Shown piece after piece: positions 1-10,327 of a DNA stretch of 64,000 bases (position 1 is the first letter of the stretch; each line of letters begins with the position of its first letter). The notes under the pieces were generated by a model. That model ran no database searches. It was not told the origin of the DNA and was given only the letters and a program-made list of their open reading frames with translations. Location: assembly GCF_030052815.1 (NCBI RefSeq), contig NC_079501.1, forward strand, positions 93,210,759-93,274,758, in the 5' to 3' direction. The position numbers were made by a program, and so were the translations under genes. This DNA comes from Hevea brasiliensis. Lineage: Eukaryota > Streptophyta > Magnoliopsida > Malpighiales > Euphorbiaceae.

Positions 1-705
1 ATGCTCAAATATTTTGACCATTGCCTTCTGGAATAGGGATGGAGTCACTCTCATATCAAACAACATTACTGTCTATTGGAATTGTGCATTAGAAAAGCAG
101 AATATGGTTCCTAGGCTCATTAGATGACCATTTTAGTTAAAAAGCTTGATTCAACAGAAAATGAGTTGGATTACTCATCTGATTTTGAATAAAATTTAGC
201 AGATAAAATAAATCTATGCATGGCAACCTAAATGGCTCCAGTTTTATTAAGCCACAATTATTGGAGTCATGAATGCTCTGTATGAAGAATCTATTGGAGA
301 TTAATCTCTTTACAACAGATAGAAAAGTTAAGAATATTTTGAGCTGAGATGTCATTCCTTAAAAAGAAAAGATATTGGTTTTCACTATCAATGGATGTCA
401 CAAAAATATTATTTGCTAAATGGATACAATGATGCAAGCTTGAGATATACTTATGTGGCTTCTTTGCCAGGGCAATTGTAGCCAGAATTGTAATGATCCA
501 TTTTGGTAACTCAAAAGGACATGACTCAAATCACTCTTAGAGAAATTTACCAGATGACTTTAGCTGCTTTTAGAGAAAATGTGATCACCAACAATTCTTC
601 AATGACATTTTAGAAAACAAAAAATTCTTGAAAAAGCATGTCAAAAATCTCATCTCGCCGTCAAGTGTAAAGGCGGAAGCTGCATTAATATTTTGATTAT
701 TAAAT
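1..705 (+). pseudogene. Endogenous pararetrovirus (Caulimoviridae) coat-protein-region relic
   Basis: Translating the + strand gives a patchwork of frames with many stops that still reads like the capsid region of plant endogenous pararetroviruses. Visible pieces are a YVASLPGQL stretch at about 452-478 followed by a TAG, an EIYQMTLAA stretch near 544-570, and after a frame change a zinc-knuckle-like block at 639-683 with Cys-Cys-His-Cys character (AC.KSH..VKCKGGSC). In caulimovirids this knuckle follows the same helical segment and binds RNA. The fragment has several stops and at least one frameshift, starts outside the window and ends abruptly near 705, with no movement-protein or RT sequence to its right. 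Assignment to the family is by remembered motif resemblance; Florendovirus or Petuvirus affinity is a guess. It cannot encode a product. Confidence 0.6.
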
Positions 706-2278
706 TTCTATGTGAATTATAAGGTGTATCAAACTTAAAATTTCATATTCTTCACTTTTAAATAAATTCAAATAAAATTCGAATTCAAGTTCCTATAATT
801 TAAGTTGATTCTTTTTTTTTTCAAGATAAAATTTGACATTTCATTAATTAAAATAAAATTTGACATTTCATTAATTAAAATAAAAAGTTGAGTACAACAT
901 AATGTTTTTATAAGAGAAAAAAAATACAAACATAGATAATTAAAATATTCTGATCATACATGAGTATAATAAGAATCCAGATAGTAATACTGCCATTTCG
1001 GAAACTTATTATCTGGCCTATAGAAGATATTAAACCATCAAATTTCAGTAGAGGAACAGGCCGCACTACCAAGCACTATTAACAGAAGATCATTTCTTAT
1101 ACCTGAGTCTCCAATCAAAAGAAATCAACGATTCACGCTATATTCTAAATTGCTAAATAACCCATTTAAATATTGAAAAAAATAAACAAAATCCCACTAA
1201 GGGGAGAAAACAGGTCCGAATAAGGAGAGAACCTCAAATCTATTCCTATAGGACATAAATCTGAGTACAAGAATATAAATCTGAGGAAAGAAATTCAGAT
1301 CTGTTCCAGAATGGATACACATACGAGAGTTTATTAGAAAAAAAAAAACTAACAAAAAACAATAAAAGGAAAAGGAAATCAATTGAAAGAGAGTGATAGT
1401 TTTAAGGGAAATTTATAAGTTAGTTTTTAAAATGCAACAAAATTATAATTTATTCCCTCTATTTTTAAGGAGAAACAAATTAAAGATATATTTATATTAA
1501 CAAAATAGATTAAAATTTAATATTAGTGGGTTTAATTCATCACATTTTTTTAATAGTTTTAGTCCTTCTAAATTTCATATTTATGAAAATCTAGTCTTTA
1601 ATTTTGAATTGATTGTTTCGTTTTGTAGTGATGATAAATTTTAACCAAAAAAAGAAAAACTAACATAAACATACTTTGAAAATTAACTTGTTTTTCTTTA
1701 AGAATAGAGTGATTAAATTGTGATTTTATTATATTTTAGAATTAAATTAAAAATATATATAAATCTAAATAAGCCTTTGAATTTTTCATCAATTTTCAAA
1801 TAAGTTCAATTTGATCTTTTTGGCTTAATAAATTCAGAATTCTGCATTTAAGCTTAAACTAGTCTTGACTTAATAAAATATTATATTTTCAATGATAAAA
1901 TAATATTTCTCTAATTTCTAAATATTAAAAATTATTTGTTATTTTAATTAAAATAAAAAAAATTTTCAGACAAAAATAAGAAACCCATGAACTTTATGAA
2001 ATCCATAAACTCAAAATTCAACAAAACCTAGAAACATGGACTTAATTTAACAAAAGAAAACAATAAATAAATTCAACAAAACTTGCAATTTTGGTTGAAT
2101 TAAATCCAAAATTCGCAAAGAGCTCAAGAACAAAAATATGGACCAAATTCATAAAAGCAAGCAACCTAGAAAGCCCTTATCGTTCTCCCTCCAGTAATTC
2201 TATGGTCACTCACAAGATCGCTTGAATTTGTGCTAGCTGTCAATTTTTTAAATCTAATTCCATCAGACACCCTAGAAA
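706..2278. other. AT-rich intergenic DNA, no gene seen
   Basis: No coding signal is recognised. The only structure I see is a direct duplication of about 28 bp (core AAATTTGACATTTCATTAA) at roughly 826-885. Open frames here are short and lack recognisable motifs. Confidence 0.6.
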
Positions 2279-2655
2279 AGTGCTTCCTCAACTGCTCAAA
2301 TTCTATGTTATGGATGTTATTGGGTTTTCTTCATCTTCATTGAAAAAAAAAACCTTTATTCTTTTTAACCCAAAACAGTTTTCTTTGGTCAAAATCTAAG
2401 GTTGAAAGCAGCATTGTTTCCAAGACACAAATAAGGTATAGCATTAGCCCTTTAAGGGTAATGGATGAGAAGTTTGTGGGAATTGATCTAGGTGCCACCA
2501 ATTATATAGTTGCTACATTGAAGAATGGGGATAAACTTGTGGGGCAAATTATAAAGCGGCAGGCGGTGGTGAATCGAGATAATAATTTATATTTGGTGAA
2601 GAGGTCTATTGAAAGGAAGATGTCAAAGGTGGATGAAGAGTAAAAGCATGTTTTG
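2279..2655 (+). pseudogene. 5' fragment of a chloroplast stromal HSP70 pseudogene
   Basis: The 60-codon open frame at 2461-2643 reads FVGIDLGATNY, the phosphate-binding motif of the HSP70 ATPase domain (usually GIDLGTTNS). It then jumps straight to KNGDKLVGQIIKRQAVVN and VKRSIERKMSKVDEE, which in plastid HSP70 lie some 25 residues further on, so there is an internal deletion. Similarity to the family's transit-peptide region continues upstream in shifted frames: SSTAQI at about 2286-2303, FFGQNL near 2381-2398 and SPLRV just before 2461. An in-frame TAA at 2641 replaces the residue after DEE. Nothing of the remaining roughly 600 residues follows. This is a dead fragment of a stromal HSP70 (protein import and folding chaperone in chloroplasts), either retro-copied or a broken duplicate. 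Confidence 0.75.
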
Positions 2656-4869
2656 GGGTTAGTGTTCTTGTGTTCTTATTTTTTTTTAATTTTGATTAAA
2701 ATAGTAAATTAATTTTTAGTATTTAAAAATAATATTTTAATAATTTATGAATAAAATTAAAGAAATTCCTTTTAATAATAAAAATAGAATTTCCAAAAGA
2801 GTAAAATTGTTAGCGAGGCATATGAGATAAATAAGTCTAAATGCTATGTGAGTTTGTTGATTGATATTTTTTATTAGCACAATTAGCAAAAAATTTAATA
2901 ATCAATATTCTAATAATTTAAAAGTTTTTTTAATTAGCCCAATTAATTAAAAAAATTAATGGCTTATATTTTTTAAGTTTTCTTGTAATTAATAAAAAAA
3001 TTTTAAAAATAGTCAAATTGCAAGGAAGGTACACATGACACCTAATTCAAAATGTTGCATCTATTATTGGCCCCTTAGATCTAAATATTGTGTCTATCAC
3101 TATCTTTGGGTCCATTATAATTTCGTGTTTGGATTTTGCTATTATTAACAAATTGATCCCACCATTATTTAAAAAATTAATTAAAACATTTCTAAGTGTT
3201 GATTCCATTGTACACTTTAGTCTTTTCGTCCATTTTTTAAGTATATCTTAACATATTCTATCAATTAAATTTCAAATAAATGGCTACTTAGTTCCTCAAT
3301 TTTTTTATTATTAATATTTTTGTTCTTTTATTTAAAAAAAATAGATGAAAATATCTCTATAATTGCTTGCTTCAATAGGGGTATTTTGATATTTTATTTA
3401 AGTATTAACACTAGATGAATGGAGGGACGGAAGTTATTGATAAATTCAAACTTAGGAACATCTTAATAAATTTCAAAAAATATAAAGACCAACTTATTAA
3501 TAATAACAAAATTCAAGAATCAAATTATAATTCACCATTTTTTTCAACCATAATCAATCGTTAATAATATTAGCATGACACATGAGACTACTTTGAACTT
3601 TCCCAAAACTTTCCATTCTTTTAGGGTAATTTATAATTAAGTTCTTGAGGTATATCAAAACTCATATATTAGTCCCCAGTATGTTTTTGAGTAACAATTT
3701 AGTCCTCAAAGTTTAATTTTATTAATAAATTACTCCATGCCATTTGTTAGTTGCTTTTCAATTTAAAATAATTTAGTCCATAAAATTTTGTTTATTAACA
3801 AAATAATCCATAAAGTTTTATTTTGTTTGCAAAGTAGTCTATATATCTAAATTTTATATCCAAACAACAAAAAATTGGCAATTAAAATCTTCTATGGAAG
3901 ATAAAAGGGTGTTACCAACCATTTTTGTTCGTAAGTACCCCTCCTCCCTTTTGTTAGCCATTTTTGTATGATTTTTGTTTTGTTGTTTAGTGTCGTCTCT
4001 ATCTAGTGTGGATTGTTGGTTTCTGTCATGTTGGATCATGTGCTATGCGCAAAACTTATTTTGTAGAGGTTGATTTTCTTCTACTGGAGTCTAATAATGC
4101 AATCCATTACTCCAATTGAATTCATGGTTCAAGGCCTTTGTGTTTGTCATATGCAATAAATTTCTAAATTTTCAGGTCAATTATGGAAGATTAAAAGAGT
4201 TATGCCACCACTTTGCAAATCTACATGTTTTGTTTTGCTCATAATCCAATTGTTTGGTTTACATAGAATTTCATGTAAGATGAGCGAAATTTGTTGTGTT
4301 ATGATAATGTATACTAAGTCTGGTCTTCAAGAGAGGGTCTTATTCTCCCAAAATTATTTGTATTAGTTAAATTTGTTAATAAATTCCTTATGTAATTATT
4401 ATAAAAGAAAAACTGATTCCAAATAAAGATGTTATCAGTTTAAAAATAATTTTAAAATTATTGAATTAAGAACAACTAGCATTTTCGTAACTAAAATTTT
4501 TGTTTTCTTTTTTAACAGTCATGAGAATGGCTATGTATTATTTTTACAAGTTTTGAATCAAATCTAAGAACCGTACCAAATCAAAACTTATTTTAATGAT
4601 TTAATTTGGTTCTAATTTTTTATCGAGAATTGAATAAAAATCGTACTGAAATCAAACTGGACCTATTCCAAGAATTGATTTTATACACATATTTTTTAAA
4701 TTTTCTTGAATATATTATTTTTTTCAATATAATTATATATTTATATGCAACTAACAAGAATATGTATATATGGGCTATATACAACCTAATATTATCTTTT
4801 ATTTATACATGGGTTATATACAACCTAATATTATCTTTTATTTCTTTACCTTTTTTAATAATTTTAGGT
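2656..4869. other. AT-rich intergenic DNA, no gene seen
   Basis: No coding region is recognised. A tandem duplication of about 37 bp (core TATACAACCTAATATTATC, twice) lies at roughly 4764-4840. Stretches such as 3100-3550 and 3640-3850 have the look of anonymous dispersed plant repeats, but I cannot assign them. Confidence 0.5.
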
Positions 4870-4933
4870 CATGTTTAATATGACGTAATAGAAATCGTAA
4901 TGTAATCATGATTACATATTTGATTACTTTATT

Positions 4934-6393
4934 ATTTTTTTTTAAAAGGAAAACACTGCTTAATTATTATTAAGATCAAAAAGCAGTACATCATGAATAA
5001 AAGTTGGAGGGTTAACACTCCATTCCGCTAAACCAGACGTAAAACCAGTAGCCCTTGCTAACATATGAGCTACTTGGTTAGCTGATTTTTTGACAAAAGA
5101 AAAGGATAATGATGCAACGTCTCTAACAAGAAACTTACAATCATGAATCAAAGTAGCAAAATAAGAATTATCATGCAAAATACGATCCAGGGCTTGCTTC
5201 ACCATCAAACAATCCATCTCCATCACCAGAGGCGTATTAAACAACCTTCCTTTAACCCAACTTAAAGCCTCTCTTACTCTCATAGTCTCTGCATTCAAAG
5301 AATTTTGCACATAACCTAGACTTTTACACATTCCCTCAACAAATTGACCATTACTGTCTCTTATCACCAAACCTACACCCATCAACCCTGTTACTGCATC
5401 AAAACATGCATCTATATTACATTTCAAACCCGCATCTGGTGGTTGCCATTTTATTACAGCTGGAACTGTATTTGGATCATAAGAAACCATAGAAACTCTT
5501 GCCAGTTGCCACTCCTGAAGGAAATGTTGTGCCTTTTGAAGAACAGTATAAGGAACAACATGCTTTTGCTTCCATACAATACCATTTCTTGCATTCCATA
5601 TCTCCCATGCTATCATAATAGCTTTTTGAACCTGTTGCCTATCACACCAAGTCTGAATCATTGACAACCAAGCTGGGAAATTATCTACAGCACCCCACCA
5701 TCCAACATTCGAAGTAACCCAGTAATCCCTTGCAAAAGGGCAAGTAATAAGACAATGCAAAATAGTTTCTAGTTCATCATTACATACTGGACACAATCTA
5801 GACATGGCCACATGTCTATGAATTAAATTCATGCAAACAGGTAAAATATTAAACAAAGCTCGCCAAAGAAAATTGAGAACCTTTGGTGGCAGTTCAAGCT
5901 TCCACAAATCTTTCGTTAAAGTAGGAGCTCGAGGAAGTTGATTATACTGATATTTGTAACCAGACTTCACTGTGTAAATACCTTTAGAATCAAATTTCCA
6001 CATCCAAGAATCCTCATGATCAATAACACTTAAAGGAATTTGCTGAATAGCACGCACTTCTTGAGGATTAAAGAGACACTGCAGAACATTCATATCCCAC
6101 ATACGACCACCAGGAACCATTAAGTCTGACACCATAATATCCTCCATACTAGTTGTATTAGCTGAATGAATATGAGGATCAACAGTAGTTGGTAACCATG
6201 GTGAATGAAAAATAGAAGTGTCTCGACCATTACGAATACGTTTCAAGCAACCACTTTGAAGAATAGGAATTTCAACAAAAATAGACTTCAATAAATAACT
6301 TGGATTATGCCCCTCAGAGGCATGGAGCAAATCTGAATTAGCATAGTAACGAGCTTTGTACAGTATACTTACCAAAGCATTGAGGCAAGTCAA
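4934..6393 (-). mobile_element. 5'-truncated L1-type LINE
   Basis: A minus-strand non-LTR retrotransposon remnant. It consists of the 3' end of ORF2 followed, just past the stop, by an A-rich tail (nine A residues at about 4940-4948 read on the minus strand). The reverse transcriptase core and everything 5' of it are missing, which is the usual result of incomplete target-primed reverse transcription. I looked for a target-site duplication at the two ends and found none that was convincing. It lies inside an older MITE-like element. Confidence 0.75.
4960..6393 (-). CDS. LINE ORF2 C-terminus: zinc-binding RT tail plus RNase H
   Basis: This frame is open for about 477 codons. Its upstream limit is where the element is truncated rather than a real start; the first codon is TTG. 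Residues about 10-60 match the stretch after the RT palm in plant LINEs (YKARYYANSDLL, RIRNGRDTSIFHSPWLP). Residues about 130-225 are the RT zinc-binding domain, with a Cys/His cluster LCPVCNDELETILHCLITC and W-rich PPKVLNFLWRALF. Residues about 325-450 are a plant-type RNase H (RVT_3): IDACFD supplies the first acidic residue, LNAETMRVREAL the Glu and MEMDCLM the next Asp. Absence of stops suggests a fairly young insertion or chance survival. Without the RT it cannot act autonomously. Confidence 0.8.
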   Translation of the reverse strand: MTCLNALVSILYKARYYANSDLLHASEGHNPSYLLKSIFVEIPILQSGCLKRIRNGRDTSIFHSPWLPTTVDPHIHSANTTSMEDIMVSDLMVPGGRMWDMNVLQCLFNPQEVRAIQQIPLSVIDHEDSWMWKFDSKGIYTVKSGYKYQYNQLPRAPTLTKDLWKLELPPKVLNFLWRALFNILPVCMNLIHRHVAMSRLCPVCNDELETILHCLITCPFARDYWVTSNVGWWGAVDNFPAWLSMIQTWCDRQQVQKAIMIAWEIWNARNGIVWKQKHVVPYTVLQKAQHFLQEWQLARVSMVSYDPNTVPAVIKWQPPDAGLKCNIDACFDAVTGLMGVGLVIRDSNGQFVEGMCKSLGYVQNSLNAETMRVREALSWVKGRLFNTPLVMEMDCLMVKQALDRILHDNSYFATLIHDCKFLVRDVASLSFSFVKKSANQVAHMLARATGFTSGLAEWSVNPPTFIHDVLLFDLNNN

Positions 6394-6546
6394 TTATTTA
6401 GTAATAAAAAAAATTATCGTAATAAAATTAAAATTACATAATGTAATCAATTATACTTAAAATAACATAATAATTTTTACATACAGAAATGGATATAATA
6501 ATAATTATTTATTTTGATTTTTTTATTTATTATCAACACTATTATT

Positions 6547-6690
6547 ATCACTGCCACTATCTGATCACCATTGCAACTACTAACACTACCCCCACTAGCA
6601 TCATCATTGCTACCACCACCACTACCATTTACCACTACCACCATCACCACCACTACCATCGCTACCCTCACCTTACCACAACCATCTAAC
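6547..6690. repeat. ACC/ACT-rich simple sequence
   Basis: Imperfect CAC/ACC/CAT trinucleotide low-complexity DNA. The Thr-, His- or Gly-rich open frames across it on both strands are by-products of the repeat. Confidence 0.7.
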
Positions 6691-6967
6691 TATTGTTGTT
6701 GCTACCTCAATCGCCATCACTTAGCTATGACTAATACTCGACCACCAACTATTGAATTATTACCATTTATTATTAATATCATAAATAAATTAAATATTAA
6801 AATAAAAATTATTATTATATTATTTATATTTTTATTTTGTAACTAAGTATAGTAATGTAATGACAATACAAACTTGATTCCATTACATAGTTGATTGCAT
6901 TGAATTACATTAGGTTCTACCAAAATTAACTATGTTACAAATACATTAAATTGCTTTATAATTCTTA

Positions 6968-7009
<42 letters not shown>
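6968..7009. repeat. (ATT)14 microsatellite
   Basis: Uninterrupted ATT repeat, 14 units. A complementary (AAT)11 tract follows about 41 bp to the right, so the two could pair. Confidence 0.9.
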
Positions 7010-7045
7010 TAAGAAATAGCTAAAATGTATATGATATTGTATACT

Positions 7046-7050
<5 letters not shown>

Positions 7051-7083
<33 letters not shown>
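7051..7083. repeat. (AAT)11 microsatellite
   Basis: Uninterrupted AAT repeat, 11 units, in inverted relation to the (ATT)14 tract just upstream. Confidence 0.9.
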
Positions 7084-7084
<1 letters not shown>

Positions 7085-7457
7085 TCTAAGTTTTAATCTT
7101 AAATATTATATAATATATTTAATTATAATTATATATAAACCTTATAGTTTAAAATTACATAATTTAAAAACAGTTAAAAAATATCTTATATGATATATTA
7201 TATATTAACAATCAATTTTAAAATTTAAATATTAATTTAAGTATATTTTTTTGAAAAAATTTACATAAAATTATTTTAAGAATTAAAATCTCCATCAAAA
7301 TTATATCGAACTGAAATTGAAGAATTGATAACTGAATTAAATTAAAATTAAAATGTTAAAAAATAAATCCATATCATATCAAAAATATGATTTAATTCGA
7401 TTCTGATTCTTAGACATACTTCAATCCAAAATTAAAACCCCAAATACTGATCATCAT

Positions 7458-7973
7458 CAATAGGGACGGCAATGGGTAGGGTACCCATGAAAATCACTCT
7501 ACTTGAACTCGATTAATATTATCAAAATCCGAATTCGTTCCAAACCAGTTTAAAATTTATTCTCAACTACTCAAACCCGTCCTAAACACGATTATTATTA
7601 ATAAAAAAAATCTGAATCCATTTAATTTATATATTTTAATTAATATTTTATATAAAAAATTATTTTAATTAATAATTTACATTTTAAAAATTTAATAATT
7701 TTATAAAATATTTAAATTTCATTTTATATAAAGTAAAATGTATAAAAATTTATAAATATTATTATAAAAATATATTTAATTAAGTATTTATGTAAATGGA
7801 TTCGGATAACAGATATTCAACATGTGAAATTTGAACCCGATTCAAACTCATCACGAATATTACTTTTCAAATTAAAATTTATTTCAAACTTAATTATATA
7901 ATACTTAAATTTATTTTCTTAAAATTCAATCAAATTAAATACCCACAAAATTTTGATTTATGATCATCCCTAA
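7458..7973. mobile_element. MITE-like element with TAGGGA...TCCCTA ends
   Basis: The left end reads TAGGGACGGCAATGGGTAGG. The right end, read inverted, starts TAGGGATGATCATAAA and carries a GTGGGTA further in. The GGCAATGGGTAGGGTACCC style is familiar from small non-autonomous elements in many dicots (probably hAT-like). The roughly 500-bp interior is AT-rich and non-coding. Terminal identity beyond about eight bases is poor and no 8-bp target duplication is obvious. Confidence 0.4.
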
Positions 7974-8207
7974 AGCACGGTGGTTCATGGAAAAAGCACA
8001 GCTAATACAATTAGTAGGACATACGAGACTAGTTCGAACTTTCCTAAAACCTTACATAGCAAACATAGAGAATTACCATAACACCAAAGGCCCAGTGGCT
8101 TTATTGTAGTATCTTACTAAATACTAAATCCTCATTTGTTGGGATCCTCAAAAGTCACTCAGAATCCTGACCGTCCAATTTCACACCGATGTGTTCTCAC
8201 TTTAGTA

Positions 8208-8213
8208 CACGTG
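8208..8213 (+). promoter_or_regulatory. G-box (CACGTG) upstream of the ZAT-like gene
   Basis: A perfect CACGTG in the context TACACGTGC, about 560 bp upstream of the chosen start codon. Such cores are bound by bZIP and bHLH factors and are common in stress- and ABA-responsive promoters. It may lie in the promoter or at the 5' edge of the transcript. The GAGA-rich stretch at 8274-8300 just downstream looks like leader sequence. Confidence 0.4.
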
Positions 8214-8456
8214 CTGCCTATCTTTTCTTCCCTTTTTAATGTTTTTGCTTCCATGCATGGAATTCTCCTCCAACTAGAGAGAGAAACACAAAGAGAAAGA
8301 GTCATTGTTTTGGTTTGATTCTACTCTTATAGCCTCGTTCATCGCCATCATTAGTGACTCATCATTGTCTTCTTCTAAAGCTTTGATTTTTCTTTGCTAT
8401 GAAAATTGCCCTTTGATTTCTTTTCTTTCCTTGTTTTAGCTTTCAAGAAAGGCTAA

Positions 8457-8573
8457 ATGTGTGTGTACTTGAGCAGTAGGATCTCAAGAGACTCTCTCGG
8501 TGGGTCTGATCTTGTACTTTACAGAAACTGTCACATCCTCTCAACGCTTTTGATTCTCCTGATCAATCAATAG
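8457..8573 (+). CDS. Upstream ORF (38 codons) in the ZAT-like leader
   Basis: ATG at 8457 opens a 38-codon frame ending at TAG 8571-8573, about 195 bp before the main start. It begins MCVYLSSRIS and its last third is hydrophobic (ILSTLLILLI). The frame differs from the main ORF and does not overlap it. If the leader is as long as the sequence suggests, this uORF would be met first by scanning ribosomes and would reduce translation of the zinc-finger protein. I do not recognise the peptide, and conservation cannot be judged here. Confidence 0.4.
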   Translation: MCVYLSSRISRDSLGGSDLVLYRNCHILSTLLILLINQ

Positions 8574-8645
8574 TGACCAAGAAAAAAAACTTCGTGATCT
8601 GTTTTCTCTGTTTCTTGATCTGGATTTGATTTGTCTTTGCTTACT

Positions 8646-8699
8646 ATGATTTTGGGTCTTCTTTCAATCATGAAAATGCTGCATATTTCAAAGCTCTAG
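8646..8699 (+). CDS. Second upstream ORF (17 codons)
   Basis: ATG at 8646, stop TAG at 8697-8699, peptide beginning MILGLLSIMK. A third, three-codon uORF starts at 8707. Three upstream ATGs in the last 310 bp before the main ORF point to translational damping if all are in the mature leader. Confidence 0.3.
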   Translation: MILGLLSIMKMLHISKL

Positions 8700-8767
8700 G
8701 AAAGGTATGAGTCACTGATCTTGCTTTCTTTACTGGGTATTTTTTGTTTTCTGCTGTTAGATTAATC

Positions 8768-10327
8768 ATGGAACCGAAGAAAAAATTGTTCATTTGTAAG
8801 TTTTGCGACAAGAGGTTTCCTTGTGGCAAGTCGTTGGGTGGTCATATTAGGATCCATTTCAATGGCAATGGGAATGGGAATTCAATTGATGTTGAAGAAG
8901 AGGAAATGAAGCTCAACGCAAGCAAGTCTTTTGCAGCTGCTAATGGAAGTAATAGCAAGAGAGACTCTGAGGTCGAAGCTGTTGCCCAATCTGGTTATGG
9001 TCTTAGAGAAAACCCCAAGAAAACAAGGAGGTTTATGGTGGATTCAAGCAACAATAGCTTTCTGCAAGAAAAGGTGTGCAAGGAATGCGGTAAAGGGTTT
9101 CAATCATTGAAAGCTCTTTGCGGTCACATGGCTTGTCACTCCAAGAATAGCTATGAAGATCACTCAGAGACTACTGAGAAGCTGAAAGATCAAGTTATGG
9201 ATAGCCAATCTGATACTGAGACATCGACTCCAGGTAAGCGAAGGAGATGCAAAAGGATGAGGTATAACACTGCTGGTGTTTACTCTTCTTTATTTTCTTT
9301 GGCAAATGGTTCTCTGTCTTCTGCTTCTGATATAGAGCAAGAGCAGGAAGAGGTAGCTATGTGTTTGATGATGTTGTCTAAGGATTCTGGTTTTAAAGGT
9401 TGTTTTAGTTCGTTTGCAGATTCCTCAGATAACAATTCTGTGGTTTTGGAGACTAAATCATCGTCTCCCAAAATGAAAATTAGTGTAAAGAATGGTGTTA
9501 ATAATGGTAATGGGATTTTGGAGATGAAGAAAGCAAAGCTACAGGAAATGGTGTCAATTGAAAATGATCACTCTGAAAATTCTGATTATGGGTGTTTTAG
9601 GAATAGGCTCAAAAGGGTTGAATCTGATATTTCTGTTCATGTAAATACTGGGAAAAATGAGATGAAGAAGCATAAAGTGGAATATGGGTCTAGATTTGAA
9701 GAGGACTTTGATCCTGAATTGGGCAAAAGATTAAGCAGGTTTAGGCGTATTAAAATGGAATTAAGGAAGGATCTGGTGGAGGAAGATAGATATGATGAAG
9801 CTGACAGAGCTTCAATGAAGTATGATTCAAGAAAGAACAGCAAGAATGATGCTTACAATCCTGAATTTCTTAGCAGCAGTGCTACAAAGACAGCAAGTAA
9901 ATGTCCTCCTGTTGGGGGATACAAAACCCACCATAAAAAGACTAATACATGTAGTGACAGAGTATATGAGAGTGGTGAGAACATGATAGAAACTGAGTGT
10001 GTTCCTAGTAAATTGCCTAGTAGCAGTAAGATGAGCAAATTTAGCAGTGGAAAAAACCCAATTGAGAAGAATTGGTCTGGCAATTCAGAGAAAAAATTGG
10101 GCATGAGAAAAGGCAAAGTACATGAATGTCCATTTTGCTTTAAGGTTTTCCGATCAGGTCAAGCATTAGGTGGTCACAAGAGGTCACATTTTGTTGGAGG
10201 GGCTGAGGATAGAAATATGGTGATTAACCAAGAGGTTCCTGAGATATCAATGTCTGGACTAATTGATCTCAATCTTCCTGCTCCAATGGAAGAAGATGCA
10301 AATGGGTATTACATTCCAACATGGTAA
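8768..10327 (+). CDS. C2H2 zinc-finger transcriptional repressor, ZAT type (three fingers, EAR motif)
   Basis: Single-exon gene of 519 codons, counted from the Met of MEPKKKLFICKF. The frame opens 8 codons earlier (8744), but that ATG lies in T-rich leader and the N-termini of relatives begin near finger 1. Three C2H2 fingers, each C-x2-C-x12-H-x3-H, sit at residues 10-30 (KSLGGH variant), 104-124 (KALCGH variant) and 454-474 (canonical QALGGH, the plant DNA-contact helix). A basic cluster GKRRRCKRMRY at about 156-166 could be a nuclear localisation signal. DLNLP at 500-504 is a DLN-type EAR motif that recruits TOPLESS-class co-repressors. The wide gap between fingers 2 and 3 is filled with Ser/Asn/Lys-rich, probably disordered sequence. 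By family it is a nuclear, sequence-specific repressor related to ZAT1/4/9. Its targets are unknown. Confidence 0.9.
   Translation: MEPKKKLFICKFCDKRFPCGKSLGGHIRIHFNGNGNGNSIDVEEEEMKLNASKSFAAANGSNSKRDSEVEAVAQSGYGLRENPKKTRRFMVDSSNNSFLQEKVCKECGKGFQSLKALCGHMACHSKNSYEDHSETTEKLKDQVMDSQSDTETSTPGKRRRCKRMRYNTAGVYSSLFSLANGSLSSASDIEQEQEEVAMCLMMLSKDSGFKGCFSSFADSSDNNSVVLETKSSSPKMKISVKNGVNNGNGILEMKKAKLQEMVSIENDHSENSDYGCFRNRLKRVESDISVHVNTGKNEMKKHKVEYGSRFEEDFDPELGKRLSRFRRIKMELRKDLVEEDRYDEADRASMKYDSRKNSKNDAYNPEFLSSSATKTASKCPPVGGYKTHHKKTNTCSDRVYESGENMIETECVPSKLPSSSKMSKFSSGKNPIEKNWSGNSEKKLGMRKGKVHECPFCFKVFRSGQALGGHKRSHFVGGAEDRNMVINQEVPEISMSGLIDLNLPAPMEEDANGYYIPTW

Larger units (their letters stand above)
4870..6935. 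mobile_element. Decayed MITE-like element interrupted by a LINE
   Basis: The left end (about 4870-4925, with GACGTAATAGAAATCGTAAT and GTAATCATGATTACAT) is an imperfect inverted match of the right end (about 6870-6935, with CTTGATTCCATTACATAG and TGAATTACATTAGG). Both ends share the GTAAT/ATTAC-rich terminal style of small non-autonomous plant DNA transposons. The LINE and a short flank sit inside. I could not fix the exact termini or a target duplication, so this is a tentative call. Confidence 0.35.

Noticed and set aside
6477..6846. Thr-, His- and Gly-rich open frames on both strands
   Set aside because: They are translations of an ACC/ACT simple repeat.
8705..8760. Possible leader intron of the ZAT gene (AAAG/GTATGAG to CTGCTGTTAG)
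   Set aside because: Good splice-like ends, but only 56 bp, below the usual plant minimum; left as a possibility that would remove the ATG at 8744.
9231..9238. Perfect donor-like CAGGTAAG inside the ZAT coding sequence
   Set aside because: The frame continues through it into the basic cluster and on to the third finger and EAR motif, so no intron is needed.
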